From: Lentisphaeria bacterium | Lineage (GTDB): Bacteria; Verrucomicrobiota; Lentisphaeria; Victivallales; Victivallaceae | Length of the DNA stretch: 64,000 nucleotides | Assembly (NCBI GenBank): GCA_017504435.1 | Contig: JAFVRD010000021.1 | Location: 1 to 64,000, forward strand | Direction of reading: 5' to 3' | In this document: one piece after another, positions 1 to 9,478 of the stretch | Layout: every line of letters begins with the position of its first letter | How positions within the stretch are numbered: the first letter of the stretch is position 1 | Notes under the pieces: generated by a model | Database searches by the model: none | What the model saw: only the letters and a program-made list of their open reading frames with translations | Told to the model about the DNA's origin: nothing | Translations under genes and position numbers: made by a program

Positions 1-964
1 CGATGCGGCCGGTGTTTTTTTCCAGCGGACGGCCGGCGAAACTTTCCGGGGCAATGTGGTAACGGGTCAGCAGAGCGTGCTGCAATTTGGCTGTTTCCGG
101 AGCGCATATCCCCATTTCAACTGCAGCGAATACCGCCATGTCCATCCCGATGGCGACTGCTTCGCCGTGGGTCAGTTGAAAACCGCTCAAGTGTTCCAGC
201 GCATGACCGAAAGTATGACCGTAATTGAGGAATATCCTGCCGGAATCACCTTTTTCCTGTTCATCATCTGCCACGACCGCCGCTTTGATTTCACAGGAAC
301 GTTTGATCGCAAAGGTCAGCAGTTCCGGATCGTTGAGGATTTCCGGTGTTCCGGAGAGCAGTCTGTCTGCGAATGCGGCATCTTTGATCATGGCGGTTTT
401 GATGATTTCTGCCATACCGCTGCCCCATTCCCGTTGGGGCAGAGTTTTCAGCAATTGCCAGTCAATGATGACCAGTTTCGGCTGATGGAATGCTCCGACC
501 AGATTTTTTCCCGCCGGAGTATCGACCGCAGTTTTGCCGCCTACTGAAGAATCGACCATTGCCAGCAGCGAGGTCGGTAATTGGATAAACGGCACGCCCC
601 GCATGAACATTGCCGCTGCAAATCCGGTCAGATCCCCGGTGACTCCGCCGCCGAGAGCCGCAAACATGCAGCTGCGCCCCATACCCAATTCACTGGCGCG
701 GGCGCACAACTGCATGGCAGTATCCATGTTTTTGGAACTTTCTCCGGCGGGAAAGATAAATGTGTCAACTTTTTTGCCGCTCCGGATCAACGCCGCTTCT
801 GCCAGCGGCAGATAGCGGGCGGTATTGGAATCTGCGGTCAGTAAAACGTGCTTGGCAGGCAATGCAGCATAAGCATTCACCGCGTGGATGCTGTCCAGTC
901 GGGTAAACAGAATATCATAACTGCGGCTGCCGAGTTCGACCCGGACTTTTTCACACTCATTCAC
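1..964 (-). CDS. aroB: 3-dehydroquinate synthase (partial, C-terminus cut by window edge)
   Basis: Cyclises DAHP to 3-dehydroquinate, the second shikimate-pathway step (cytoplasmic, NAD and divalent metal dependent). About 321 codons are visible; the family is about 360, so the last 40 or so residues lie outside the window. Visible family motifs: FPAGESSKN, ALGGGVTGDLTGFAAA, QLPTSLLAMVDSSVGGKTAVD, the GMAEIIK segment, and the metal-ligand stretch NYGHTFGHALEH followed by HGEAVAIGM. The frame has no ATG at the right place. GTG at 962-964 follows AAAGGA by about 9 bases and starts 2 bp after the aroA stop, so I chose it. Last gene seen of the aroF-aroA-aroB operon, translationally close to aroA. 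Very sure of the product; start moderately sure. Confidence 0.93.
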   Translation of the reverse strand, partial: MNECEKVRVELGSRSYDILFTRLDSIHAVNAYAALPAKHVLLTADSNTARYLPLAEAALIRSGKKVDTFIFPAGESSKNMDTAMQLCARASELGMGRSCMFAALGGGVTGDLTGFAAAMFMRGVPFIQLPTSLLAMVDSSVGGKTAVDTPAGKNLVGAFHQPKLVIIDWQLLKTLPQREWGSGMAEIIKTAMIKDAAFADRLLSGTPEILNDPELLTFAIKRSCEIKAAVVADDEQEKGDSGRIFLNYGHTFGHALEHLSGFQLTHGEAVAIGMDMAVFAAVEMGICAPETAKLQHALLTRYHIAPESFAGRPLEKNTGRI

Positions 965-966
965 GA

Positions 967-2241
967 TCAAAATTCCTTTATCCTGGCACCAAGTTTCCGG
1001 AAGTCATCGGCAAAATCCGGGTAAGTTACACTGCATGCTCCGGCATCAGAGATAACCGTCTCACCTTCCGCACCGAGAGCTGCCACGGTCAACGACATGG
1101 CGATCCGGTGGTCGGCATGGCTTGCCACTTCCGCGCCGTGCAGTTTTTTGCCGCCTCTGATGATCATCCCGTCGGCAAGTTCTTCGATATCCGCGCCCAT
1201 TTTCCGCAATTCTGCGGTCATACAGGTGATCCGGTCAGTTTCTTTCAGCCGGGCTTGCGGAACATTGAGCAGTTTGGTAACTCCGTCCGCGTAACAACCT
1301 AAAACTGCCATGATCGGCAGGGCATCCGGAGTGGCATTCAAATCGAATTCACCTCCGTGCAGACGGGAACGGGAAACCGTCACTGTCGATTGGGTGCTGA
1401 CGATATTTCCTCCCATTTGCCGGACAAATTCAAAGACCCGTTTATCCCCCTGCAAATCGTCGAAATCCAAATTGGCGATTTCAACTTTTTCACCGGCAAT
1501 GACTCCTGCTCCCAGCGGAAACGCCGCTGTTGAAAAGTCTGCCGGGATGATCCGGTCAAAAGGTTTATATTTCTGATTGCCGGGAATGTCAAACCGGAGC
1601 AGATCGTCCCGGTATTTTACTTCGATGCCGCATTTTTGCAGCCAATCCAGAGTAATGCGTACATAATCTGCTTCATTGAGAAAATCCAGTTCCAGTACCG
1701 AATCTCCCTGCGCCAGCGGCAGAGTCATCAGCAGTGCCGACAGATATTGGGATGTGGTGCCGTCAACTTTGGCATATCCTCCTGTCAAAGGACCGGAGAC
1801 GGTCAGCGGTGCAAAACCGCCGGTGCTTGCCGTGTGCGCGCCGAGGGCGGTCAATGCATCCAATTCACCTTGCATGATACGGGTACGCAGTGAGGCATCC
1901 CCGTCAAAAGTTACCGGTACACTGCCCAGACATGCCGCCGCAGTAATGATCCGCAGTGAAGTTCCGGAATTGCCCATATCGACGGTCAGCGGCGTATTAC
2001 CGTAATTGCCGGCACATCCGGCAAGTTCCCAATATTCCGGTGTTTGAGCAGAGAGTTTTGTACCGAGAGTTTCAGCGGCATGCAATGCCGAAACCGTATC
2101 TTCGGAGAGCAAAGGGGCGTTTATCCGGCATTTTCCGCTGCCGAGCAATGCTGCCGCCACCGCTCTGATCGTATGACTTTTGGACCCGGGAACGGCGATC
2201 CTTCCGATCAGTCCATTTGCTGATTTTACCGAATAATCCAT
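967..2241 (-). CDS. aroA: 3-phosphoshikimate 1-carboxyvinyltransferase (EPSP synthase)
   Basis: Transfers enolpyruvyl from PEP to shikimate-3-phosphate. 424 aa, normal family length. Motifs in order: PGSKSHTIRA near residue 18 (phosphate-binding lysine), MGNSGTSLR near 88, DGTTSQYLSALLMTLP near 160, LKETDR near 330, and ADHRIAMS near 382. These are the diagnostic two-domain EPSP-synthase signatures. The serine/threonine variation (SKSHT instead of SKSET/SKSITNR) resembles class II-like enzymes, but I do not classify it further. Lies 18 bp downstream of aroF and 2 bp upstream of aroB, so it is the central gene of a shikimate operon read from the promoter near 3303-3331. The ribosome-binding site is weak (GGGA about 11 bases upstream). 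Confidence 0.96.
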   Translation of the reverse strand: MDYSVKSANGLIGRIAVPGSKSHTIRAVAAALLGSGKCRINAPLLSEDTVSALHAAETLGTKLSAQTPEYWELAGCAGNYGNTPLTVDMGNSGTSLRIITAAACLGSVPVTFDGDASLRTRIMQGELDALTALGAHTASTGGFAPLTVSGPLTGGYAKVDGTTSQYLSALLMTLPLAQGDSVLELDFLNEADYVRITLDWLQKCGIEVKYRDDLLRFDIPGNQKYKPFDRIIPADFSTAAFPLGAGVIAGEKVEIANLDFDDLQGDKRVFEFVRQMGGNIVSTQSTVTVSRSRLHGGEFDLNATPDALPIMAVLGCYADGVTKLLNVPQARLKETDRITCMTAELRKMGADIEELADGMIIRGGKKLHGAEVASHADHRIAMSLTVAALGAEGETVISDAGACSVTYPDFADDFRKLGARIKEF

Positions 2242-2259
2242 GATATGTCGTCCCGGTTG

Positions 2260-3261
2260 TCAGATGATCGCGGCACTGAGTTTGGCGGCCCGTTTCATAA
2301 GTTGATCAAATTGCTCCGGAGTGAGCGATTGCAGTCCGTCACATTTGGCATTTGCCGGATTGTTATGCACTTCGATCATCAGCCCGTCGGCACCGGCTGC
2401 CAGAGAAGCGAGCGACAACTGCGGGATGAATTCGACCATGCCGACCGCATGACTTGGATCGACGATCACCGGCAGATGGGAAAGTTTTTTCAAAACCGGA
2501 ACGGCTGAAATATCCAGAGTATTACGGGTATAAGTTTCAAATGTCCGGATGCCCCTTTCGCAGAGAATGACATTCTCATTGCCGGATGCCATGATATATT
2601 CTGCGCTCATCAGCAGCTCCTGATAGGTGTTGGCAAGACCGCGTTTGAGCAGGATCGGCTTGTCCGTATGTCCGAGTTGCTTGAGCAATTCAAAATTCTG
2701 CATATTGCGCGCTCCGACCTGAATGACATCCACTTCATCAAACAGATCCAGCTGCGAGATGTCCATGATTTCGGTTACGATCGGCAGCTTGGTCACCTGT
2801 TTGGCTTTGAGCAGCAGTTTGATGCCCTCTTCGCGCATGCCCTGAAAAGCATAGGGACTGGTGCGGGGTTTGAATGCTCCGCCGCGCAGCAGTTTGGCTC
2901 CTGAGGCTTTGACATTTTCGGCGACGCCGATGATCTGTTCTTCGCTTTCAACCGAGCAAGGTCCGGCAATAACGGTCAGTGAACCGCCGCCGATAAAATG
3001 TTTGCCCACTGGAATCGAAGTGTCCAGCGGGTGGAATTTACGGTTGGCATTTTTGTACGGTTCCTGAATGCGTTTGACATCTTCCACACATTCAAATATC
3101 TTTAATTGGTCGATATCCAGTTTGCTGGTATCTCCGACCAGACCGAGAACGGTATGGACACTGCCCTGGGATATATGCACATCCACACCGAAATCCCGCA
3201 ATTTGCAGGTCAATGCTTCTACTGCAGCGGGAGGAGTGGATTTTTTGACGATGACTATCAT
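2260..3261 (-). CDS. aroF: 3-deoxy-7-phosphoheptulonate synthase (DAHP synthase, type I-beta with N-terminal regulatory domain)
   Basis: Commits PEP and erythrose-4-phosphate to aromatic biosynthesis. 333 aa. Residues 1-70 form the ferredoxin-like/ACT-type regulatory domain seen in Thermotoga-type enzymes (starts MIVIVKKS). From about residue 95 comes the KDO8P-synthase-like TIM barrel: VIAGPCSVES, LRGGAFKPRTSPYAFQG, EIMDISQLDLFDEVDVIQVGARNMQN, ILLKRG, ILCERGIRTFE and VIVDPSHAVG. The N-terminal domain suggests feedback control by an aromatic amino acid, as known for the family; the effector cannot be told from sequence. Start ATG is preceded by AAGGAG. First gene of the aro operon, with a textbook promoter upstream. 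Confidence 0.95.
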   Translation of the reverse strand: MIVIVKKSTPPAAVEALTCKLRDFGVDVHISQGSVHTVLGLVGDTSKLDIDQLKIFECVEDVKRIQEPYKNANRKFHPLDTSIPVGKHFIGGGSLTVIAGPCSVESEEQIIGVAENVKASGAKLLRGGAFKPRTSPYAFQGMREEGIKLLLKAKQVTKLPIVTEIMDISQLDLFDEVDVIQVGARNMQNFELLKQLGHTDKPILLKRGLANTYQELLMSAEYIMASGNENVILCERGIRTFETYTRNTLDISAVPVLKKLSHLPVIVDPSHAVGMVEFIPQLSLASLAAGADGLMIEVHNNPANAKCDGLQSLTPEQFDQLMKRAAKLSAAII

Positions 3262-3302
3262 GATGTTTCTCCTTGAAATTTATAACAAACAACATTGTCG
3301 AT

Positions 3303-3331
3303 AATATACTGCTCCGACAGATGTTTGTCAA
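3303..3331 (-). promoter_or_regulatory. aroF-aroA-aroB promoter
   Basis: On the minus strand TTGACA (3326-3331), a 17-bp spacer and TATATT (3303-3308). All six -35 bases match consensus. The leader to the aroF ATG is only about 35 nt, with no room for a riboswitch or attenuator. Confidence 0.8.
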
Positions 3332-3383
3332 TCGGAAAATCCGGTACTTTGAGCTGAACTTTTCAAGAATTTATTCATGGAAC

Positions 3384-3412
3384 TTGAAAAATCCTGCAGC
3401 AGGAGATACTTT
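3384..3412 (+). promoter_or_regulatory. possible promoter of the NSS transporter
   Basis: TTGAAA (3384-3389), 17-bp spacer, TACTTT (3407-3412). The -10 is poor. An inverted CTGCAG pair (around 3394-3399 and 3415-3420) brackets it and could bind a regulator. Weak support. Confidence 0.35.
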
Positions 3413-3442
3413 ATTCTGCAGACAAATTCGGAGACAGATTTT

Positions 3443-4810
3443 ATGAACAATAACCGTGAACTTTTTGCATCCCGTCTGGGATTTATTCTGATGACCGCTG
3501 GCTGTTCTATCGGTCTTGGCAATGTATGGCGTTTTCCCTATATTACCGGAGCATACGGCGGAGGGATATTTGTCTTGCTTTATCTGTTTTTTCTGGCTTT
3601 GCTCGGCTTTCCGGTGCTGATGATGGAGTTGGCTATGGGCAGAGCTGGGCGCAGCACCTATCCCGGCGCGTTTCGTAATCTTCGCCAGAGCAGATTCAAA
3701 TGGGAAATACCCGGTTACATCCTTTTTACCGGAAATATGATTTTGCTGATGTTCTACACCGTGGTAACGGGATGGCTGCTTGCATACACCTGGGAATATG
3801 TTGCCGGAAACGGTGCGAAATTGACTGCCGAAAAATTTGATATGTTTCTTGCCTCTCCCGGACAGCAGGTGTTGTATGCCATGATCGCATTGCTGCTTAC
3901 TGTGCCGGTGTGTTTGGGCGGCGTGCAGAAAAGTGTTGAAAAAATCGTTAAAGTGATGATGGGCGGTTTGTTTATCATCCTGCTGATACTGGTCATTAAT
4001 TCACTGCAGATGCAGGGCGCGAAAGCCGGATTGCACTTTTTTCTCTATCCTGATGCAGGCAATCTGGCTGAAAAAAGTTTTTTTGATGCTGTTCATGCGG
4101 CGATGGCGCAGGCATTTTTTACTCTCAGCATCGGGATCGGCAGCATTGCCGTCTGCGGCAGTTATTTCAGCAAGGAACGCTCTTTGCCGATGGAAGGCTT
4201 CTGGATCATATTGCTGGATACCACGGTTGCCGTATGTGCCGGATTGATAATTTTCCCCTGCTGTCATACATTCAATATTGCTCCGGATGCCGGACCGCCG
4301 TTGATTTTCATTACTCTGCCCAAAGTTTTTCAGAATATGGCAGGCGGACGATTCTGGGGAATGTTGTTCTTTATGTTCCTGTCAGTAGCGGCATTGTCGA
4401 CGCTGATCGCAGTTTTTGAAAATCTGGTTGCATTCGGCATGGATGAATTGAAATGGCAGCGGAAAAAATCCTGCGGCATATTCGGTGTGATCCTGGCAGT
4501 GCTGACACTGCCGTGTGTATTCGGGTTCAATATATGGCAGAATTTTCATCCATTGGGCGGACAGAGCAATGTTCTGGATCTGGAAGATTTTATTGTCAGT
4601 GACAATCTGCTGCCGCTGGGAGCGTTGATACTGACACTGTTTTGTATGAACCGCTACGGTTGGGGTAAAGATAATTTTTACACCGAATTGAATACCGGAA
4701 AAGGCTGGAAATTTCCCGGCGGTATCCTCTGTTTCTATATGCGCTGGATATTACCGCTGGTGATATTTTCCATCTGGCTGATCGGTATCCTCAAGCGTTT
4801 TGTGCTCTGA
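3443..4810 (+). CDS. sodium-dependent neurotransmitter-symporter (NSS/SNF) family transporter
   Basis: Inner-membrane Na+-coupled symporter, usually for amino acids in bacteria. 455 aa from the ATG at 3443, which has GGAGA 8 bases upstream; an ATG 66 bases further up lacks such a site. TM1 carries the family hallmark around GLGNVWRFPY, followed by a glycine-rich unwound segment and a conserved MELAMGRAGR loop. About 11 hydrophobic segments follow, ending LPLVIFSIWLIGIL. Residues GSIAVCGSYFSKE (about 230) correspond to TM6. The substrate is not readable; the divergent aromatic-biosynthesis operon only hints at an aromatic amino acid. Its last 20 bp overlap the 3' end of mfd on the other strand. 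Confidence 0.9.
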   Translation: MNNNRELFASRLGFILMTAGCSIGLGNVWRFPYITGAYGGGIFVLLYLFFLALLGFPVLMMELAMGRAGRSTYPGAFRNLRQSRFKWEIPGYILFTGNMILLMFYTVVTGWLLAYTWEYVAGNGAKLTAEKFDMFLASPGQQVLYAMIALLLTVPVCLGGVQKSVEKIVKVMMGGLFIILLILVINSLQMQGAKAGLHFFLYPDAGNLAEKSFFDAVHAAMAQAFFTLSIGIGSIAVCGSYFSKERSLPMEGFWIILLDTTVAVCAGLIIFPCCHTFNIAPDAGPPLIFITLPKVFQNMAGGRFWGMLFFMFLSVAALSTLIAVFENLVAFGMDELKWQRKKSCGIFGVILAVLTLPCVFGFNIWQNFHPLGGQSNVLDLEDFIVSDNLLPLGALILTLFCMNRYGWGKDNFYTELNTGKGWKFPGGILCFYMRWILPLVIFSIWLIGILKRFVL

Positions 4811-7800
4811 CTGCCGCCCGCCGCAGTATCGTTTGCAGATGATGCAGGCGCAATTTCAGTGAATCACGCGGGTCAAGGCGGGGCAACGCTCCGTTTTCCC
4901 GGTATATCCTGCCTCCGGGGGAGGTCAGTGAAATGATGTGATTGGCGACATTGAGTTTGCGGAATTTTCCGGCGGCGGTAAGGATGCGGCAGCGGGACAA
5001 TTCCAGCAGATTTTCCGCTTCTTCGGGCAATTTGCCGTAGCGGTCGAGCAACTCATCTTTGAATGCATTCAAGCGTTCTTCTCCGGATATTCCCGCTAAT
5101 TGCCGGTAAGCCGAGATTCGCAGATGTTCATTTTCAATATAACTTGCCGGCAATGCCGCCGCCATTATTCCCGACGGCGCGCTCAATGCGGTTTGGAGAA
5201 ATTCCACCTGGACTTCCACTTCGGCGGCGGAATTGTCTATTTCATCCTGAGGAGAATTCAAATTCTGCATCCGGGCGATCTCTTTTTTGAGCAGACGGCA
5301 ATAGAGGTCAAATCCGATCATGCAGAGATGACCGGATTGTTCCGAACCCAGCAGATTTCCCGCTCCGCGCAGTTCCAGATCGTGCAGAGCCAGCTGAAAT
5401 CCCGACCCCAGACTTGAACACCTCCGGATCGCCGCCAGGCGTTTCCGTGCCGCCGAACCGGTCAATTGATTACGGGGCAGAAGCATGTAAGCATAGGCTT
5501 GATTTTTCCATCTGCCCACTCTGCCGCGCAATTGATAAAGCTGTGCCAGACCGAACCGGTCTGCCCGTTCAATGATAATGGTGTTGGCATTGGGAACATC
5601 CAATCCTGATTCGATAATGGTACTGCATACCAGACAATCTATATTGCCATCGACAAATGCGGTCATAACGGTTTCCAGATCTGCTTCCGGCATCTGACCG
5701 TGGGCAAATGCGATGCGGGCATCGGGGAGCAATTCGCGCAGATGTCCGGTACACTCCTCGATGCTTTGTACCCGGTTGTGCAGATAGTAGACCTGACCTC
5801 CGCGGGCAAGTTCAGCACGGATGGCGGCTGTGATCAATTCATCTTCCTGCGGAGCGATCACGGTTTTGACCGGTAAACGCAATTTCGGCGGGGTGGTCAA
5901 AGTGCTGAGATCCCGTGCGCCTGCCATGGCAAGATAAAGAGTCCGCGGAATGGGAGTTGCGGACATGCTCAATACATCAGCTTCCACTCTGAAGCGGCGC
6001 AAACGTTCTTTCTGATCCACTCCGAACCGCTGTTCCTCATCGATTATCACCAATCCCAGATTGCGGAATTTGAAGTTGTTGCCGCACAGCCGGTGAGTGC
6101 CGATAAGTATGTCGATGCCTCCGGAGAGCAGTTTTTCGGCAATAAGCTGTTGTTCTCCGGCAGTACGGAACCGGCTGACGACATCTATGGTGTAGGGGAA
6201 TTCTTTGAATCTTTCCCGGAAACTGCGGTAATGCTGTTGGGCAAGAACTGTTGTCGGAGCGATCAATGCCACCTGATAACCGGCGGAAACCGCCCGGAAT
6301 GCCGCCCGCATCGCTACTTCAGTTTTGCCGTAGCCGACATCTCCGCACAGCAATCTGTCCATCGGTTTGGCTTTCAACATATCCCGGCGGATTTCTCCGG
6401 TGGCGCGGGTTTGACAGGTGGTGTCTTTGAATGGGAATGCCCGCAGAAATGCCGCCACCGCCTCCCGGTCAGCCCGGAATGCGATCCCCGGAACTGCCTC
6501 CCGTACTGCCTGAAACCGGAGCATTTCGGCGGCATAGGTGCGGACACCGGCATGGGCAGTCTCTTTGTCTTTGAGCCATTTGGCTGAATTGAGAGAGTGA
6601 AGTTTTACTTTGCCGGGGGCACCGAGATAACGGCTGATTTTTGCCGCCTGGACCGGTGAAACGTAGAGCAGTTGATTGTCCCGGAATTCCAGAACCATCA
6701 TTTCCCGGGTCATACCGTTGGTATCCTGCACTTTCAATCCCCGGTAAATGGCAATGCCGTAATCCACATGCACCACATAGTCACCTTCATCAAAATCAGT
6801 CAGTGAAAATTCTGCGGTATCTGCCGGTGTTTCCGGAATATCTGCACAAACAGTTTCATCTTCAGTTTCATGTTGGATGGTTTCTGAAATCAGCATGAAG
6901 CCGCATCGGGTAAGTTCAGTTTCCGTAAGCAGCAGGACTCCGGCTCCGTAAAATCCGCTTTTCAACGCCGAAACCGCAAATTCGATCTCATCCGGCAATT
7001 GGTTTTTCTGCGCCCAATGTTTCAAGCCGGGCAGATCATCAGCCGACGCAGCGGTGAAAAGCACGCATTCTCCGGCTTCAATGACCGAGGTGATACGCTG
7101 GGTGAGCAGCTGCATGAGCAAAACGCTTCTGGCACTTTGAACTGCCTCCGGCATCGTGCCGGCATCGGTTGCAAAAGGAGGTGATACCGGCAGGTCGGGG
7201 ACCCCCGGCATGGTTTCGCAAAATGCAAAATGACGGTGACTGGCGGCGATGCTTTCCCATCTTTCCGGTGCACCGGGGATACTGTATTTTTTTAATATAT
7301 CCATGCCGTTTTCCGGCAGAATATCCACCAGTACAAAATCTCCGGAGCGTTCCAGATAGGCAAAGGCATCAGATTGGGCTGCACCTCCGGCAGTTATTCC
7401 TGCCCGGTTGATTATCCGGTAACTTTCCGCTTTGCTGATGGAGCGTTGGGATTCCGGTGAAAAAAAGCGCATGGACTCTATTTCATCTCCGAAAAACTCA
7501 ATACGGCACGGTTCGTCATGGGCGGGACTGAATATATCCACGATCCCGCCGCGCCGGGAAAATTCTCCTGAAACAGTTACCAGAGCTTCATCATCGTAAT
7601 CAAGTTTTACCAGTTTGGCAAGCAGTTCTTCCGGAGCGATGGTCATGCCCGGATGCAGTTCCAGCTGGGAGTCGGCACTTTCCTCCGGTTCCGGTGCCGG
7701 ACCGAGAAAAGCGTGAACACTGCCGATGATAATATCGCATTTTTCATTCAATATCCGGTTCAAGGCGCGCGCTCTGCGTGCTTCGCCTCCGGGAAACAGC

Positions 7801-8054
7801 AGTTTTCCTCTGCCGCACTCCGGCAAAGTTACGATTTTCAGATCGGCAGCCAGCATCTCCTGCAGTGCATTCAAGGCATCTGCAGCACGGTCAACCGCCG
7901 GAGCATCCGGCAGGGTAACCGCCAGAGGCACCGCAGATCGATGGGCAAGCTGCAGCAGCGGCAGGGCAGCGGTTTCCGCCAATGCTCCGGAGCATACACC
8001 GGGCATTGCAGAGGCAGAATATATAAAATTTTTAAATTTTTTATGCCATTTCAT
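4791..8054 (-). CDS. mfd: transcription-repair coupling factor
   Basis: SF2 translocase that displaces RNA polymerase stalled at DNA damage and recruits UvrA. 1087 aa, slightly shorter than the usual 1130-1180. The N-terminal UvrB-like region is present but starts late. The RNA-polymerase-interacting domain begins near residue 425 (EGDYVVHVDYGIAIYRGL). Walker A GDVGYGKTE is near 571, DEEQ box near 670, SATPIPRTL near 695, and the helicase motifs VCSTIIESGLDVPNANTI and QLYQLRGRVGR follow. The C-terminal TRCF domain (ISGEERLNAFKDELLDRYGKLP) is near 1010. There is no clear Shine-Dalgarno before the 8054 ATG; the next in-frame ATG is 16 codons on. Converges with the NSS gene and diverges from rpoD. 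Confidence 0.95.
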   Translation of the reverse strand: MKWHKKFKNFIYSASAMPGVCSGALAETAALPLLQLAHRSAVPLAVTLPDAPAVDRAADALNALQEMLAADLKIVTLPECGRGKLLFPGGEARRARALNRILNEKCDIIIGSVHAFLGPAPEPEESADSQLELHPGMTIAPEELLAKLVKLDYDDEALVTVSGEFSRRGGIVDIFSPAHDEPCRIEFFGDEIESMRFFSPESQRSISKAESYRIINRAGITAGGAAQSDAFAYLERSGDFVLVDILPENGMDILKKYSIPGAPERWESIAASHRHFAFCETMPGVPDLPVSPPFATDAGTMPEAVQSARSVLLMQLLTQRITSVIEAGECVLFTAASADDLPGLKHWAQKNQLPDEIEFAVSALKSGFYGAGVLLLTETELTRCGFMLISETIQHETEDETVCADIPETPADTAEFSLTDFDEGDYVVHVDYGIAIYRGLKVQDTNGMTREMMVLEFRDNQLLYVSPVQAAKISRYLGAPGKVKLHSLNSAKWLKDKETAHAGVRTYAAEMLRFQAVREAVPGIAFRADREAVAAFLRAFPFKDTTCQTRATGEIRRDMLKAKPMDRLLCGDVGYGKTEVAMRAAFRAVSAGYQVALIAPTTVLAQQHYRSFRERFKEFPYTIDVVSRFRTAGEQQLIAEKLLSGGIDILIGTHRLCGNNFKFRNLGLVIIDEEQRFGVDQKERLRRFRVEADVLSMSATPIPRTLYLAMAGARDLSTLTTPPKLRLPVKTVIAPQEDELITAAIRAELARGGQVYYLHNRVQSIEECTGHLRELLPDARIAFAHGQMPEADLETVMTAFVDGNIDCLVCSTIIESGLDVPNANTIIIERADRFGLAQLYQLRGRVGRWKNQAYAYMLLPRNQLTGSAARKRLAAIRRCSSLGSGFQLALHDLELRGAGNLLGSEQSGHLCMIGFDLYCRLLKKEIARMQNLNSPQDEIDNSAAEVEVQVEFLQTALSAPSGIMAAALPASYIENEHLRISAYRQLAGISGEERLNAFKDELLDRYGKLPEEAENLLELSRCRILTAAGKFRKLNVANHIISLTSPGGRIYRENGALPRLDPRDSLKLRLHHLQTILRRAAVRAQNA

Positions 8055-8065
8055 AAAAACAGCTC

Positions 8066-8093
8066 TTGAAAAATATTGTCAATCGCTTATAAT
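8066..8093 (+). promoter_or_regulatory. rpoD promoter (candidate P1)
   Basis: TTGAAA (8066-8071), 16-bp spacer, perfect TATAAT (8088-8093). Leaves a leader of about 135 nt before rpoD. A second perfect TATAAT at 8150-8155 lacks a good -35 at normal spacing and may be a second start. On the opposite strand a TTGACA (8077-8082) overlaps this promoter and would point at mfd. Confidence 0.6.
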
Positions 8094-8235
8094 TGTTTAA
8101 GAAACAGAACACATCTCTGGCAGTGACAGAGAACGGTTCCGGCATTTATTATAATCGTGTTTGGTGATTTTTTACAGTCCGGAACCGGAAAAAAATGAAT
8201 TTTTTTATAAACAATTATAAATATGGAGTTGAAAC

Positions 8236-9459
8236 ATGGCAAAAAAAGAGAATTTGTCAGCTGCCGCAGAAGAAACGATCCGGAAAACCCGGAAAGCAGG
8301 AGTGAGAGTAATTCCGAAAAATGCTCCTGCGCCTGAAGCAGTCGACAGCAATCCGGATGACAGCAGTGCGGTTTCTGCTGCTCCGACCGTCCGGCACCGG
8401 AAACTGGTCATTAAAAAAGTTTCCGCTGCTCCGACCAAATTCGCCCCCCGCAAAACTGCTGCTCCGGAAGTTGCAGACGAACAGGTTGATGAAGTCCCTG
8501 AAATTCCGGCAGCAGTGAAAGTTTCTTCGGCTGCCAAACTGCGGACCAAAAAAGAGCTTGATGCCGCCCGGAAAACTGCTTTGGAAACCAAATTGGTCAG
8601 CGGTAATAAAAATGATACCATGAAAGTATACATGGGCGAGATCGCCCAGATCCCGCTGGTCAACAAAAAAGAGGAAGCGGAATTGGCAGAGGCCATTCAC
8701 AGTGCTGATCCAGACCGTCACGAGGATGCCCGGACCACGCTTATCAAAGCCAACTTGCGTCTGGTCGTTAAAATCGCTCATGACTTCAAAGGTTTGGGAT
8801 TGCCGCTGCTCGACCTGATCAGCGAAGGCAACATCGGTTTGATGCGTGCGGTGGAGAAATTTGATCCGGACAAAGGAGCTAAATTCTCCAGTTACGCCGC
8901 ATGGTGGATCAAGCAGTCCATGCGCCGTGCGCTGGCGAATCAAAGCCGGACGATCCGTATTCCCGTCCAGTCTGCCGGCAAAATCAACAAAATCAAAACT
9001 GTCCGGATGCGTTTGGCAGAGGAGTTGGGGCGTGACCCGTCTGATGCTGAGATCGCTGAACATCTGGAATTCAGTGAACGCACTGTTTCCGGTCTGCGTC
9101 TGGCTGATTTGCGTACCATAAGTCTGCATGACCCCATTCAGCAGGGCGAAGAAGGCGAATTTCAGGATATCATTCCCGACCGTCATGCAATGACTCCGGA
9201 TCAGATCATCGGCGATATTGAATCGGTATTCCGGCTGATGGATTTGCTGGATAAGCTCGATGAACGGGAACGGAAGATCCTGGAAATGCGTTTCGGTCTG
9301 CGCGGCGGCAGGACTTTGACTTTGGAAGAGGTCAGTCAGCAGATCGGCCGTACCCGTGAACGGGTGCGCCAGATCCAGAATCAGGCTCTTGCCAAGCTTA
9401 AACAATTGCTGATGGATGAAGCCGGTTATTCCAATAACGGTGTCCAGAATGATGATTGA
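8236..9459 (+). CDS. rpoD: RNA polymerase primary sigma factor (sigma-70 family, RpoD/SigA type)
   Basis: Directs core RNA polymerase to -35/-10 promoters. 407 aa. Residues 1-120 are an Ala/Pro/Lys-rich low-complexity tail with no recognisable region 1.1. Region 1.2 starts near 127 ([16 protein letters not shown]), region 2 near 171 ([12 protein letters not shown], then the -10-recognising segment [19 protein letters not shown] near 217). Region 3 begins at [14 protein letters not shown]. Region 4 is at 330-390 with the -35-binding helix [15 protein letters not shown]. Lacks the long non-conserved insert of E. coli RpoD. Ribosome-binding site GGAG sits before ATG. Region 2.4/4.2 similarity and many consensus-like promoters nearby support a housekeeping role, though an RpoS-like alternative factor cannot be excluded. 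Confidence 0.92.
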   Translation: MAKKENLSAAAEETIRKTRKAGVRVIPKNAPAPEAVDSNPDDSSAVSAAPTVRHRKLVIKKVSAAPTKFAPRKTAAPEVADEQVDEVPEIPAAVKVSSAAKLRTKKELDAARKTALETKLVSGNKNDTMKVYMGEIAQIPLVNKKEEAELAEAIHSADPDRHEDARTTLIKANLRLVVKIAHDFKGLGLPLLDLISEGNIGLMRAVEKFDPDKGAKFSSYAAWWIKQSMRRALANQSRTIRIPVQSAGKINKIKTVRMRLAEELGRDPSDAEIAEHLEFSERTVSGLRLADLRTISLHDPIQQGEEGEFQDIIPDRHAMTPDQIIGDIESVFRLMDLLDKLDERERKILEMRFGLRGGRTLTLEEVSQQIGRTRERVRQIQNQALAKLKQLLMDEAGYSNNGVQNDD

Positions 9460-9478
9460 CCGGTTATAAAAAGGTATT

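Noticed and set aside
8054-8082. TTGACA (8077-8082, minus) as an mfd promoter with -10 at 8054-8059
   Set aside because: The -10 would overlap the chosen mfd start codon, so either the promoter or the start would be wrong; left unassigned.
8257-9405. 382-codon frame antisense to rpoD
   Set aside because: Shadow of the sigma factor gene; no family resemblance.
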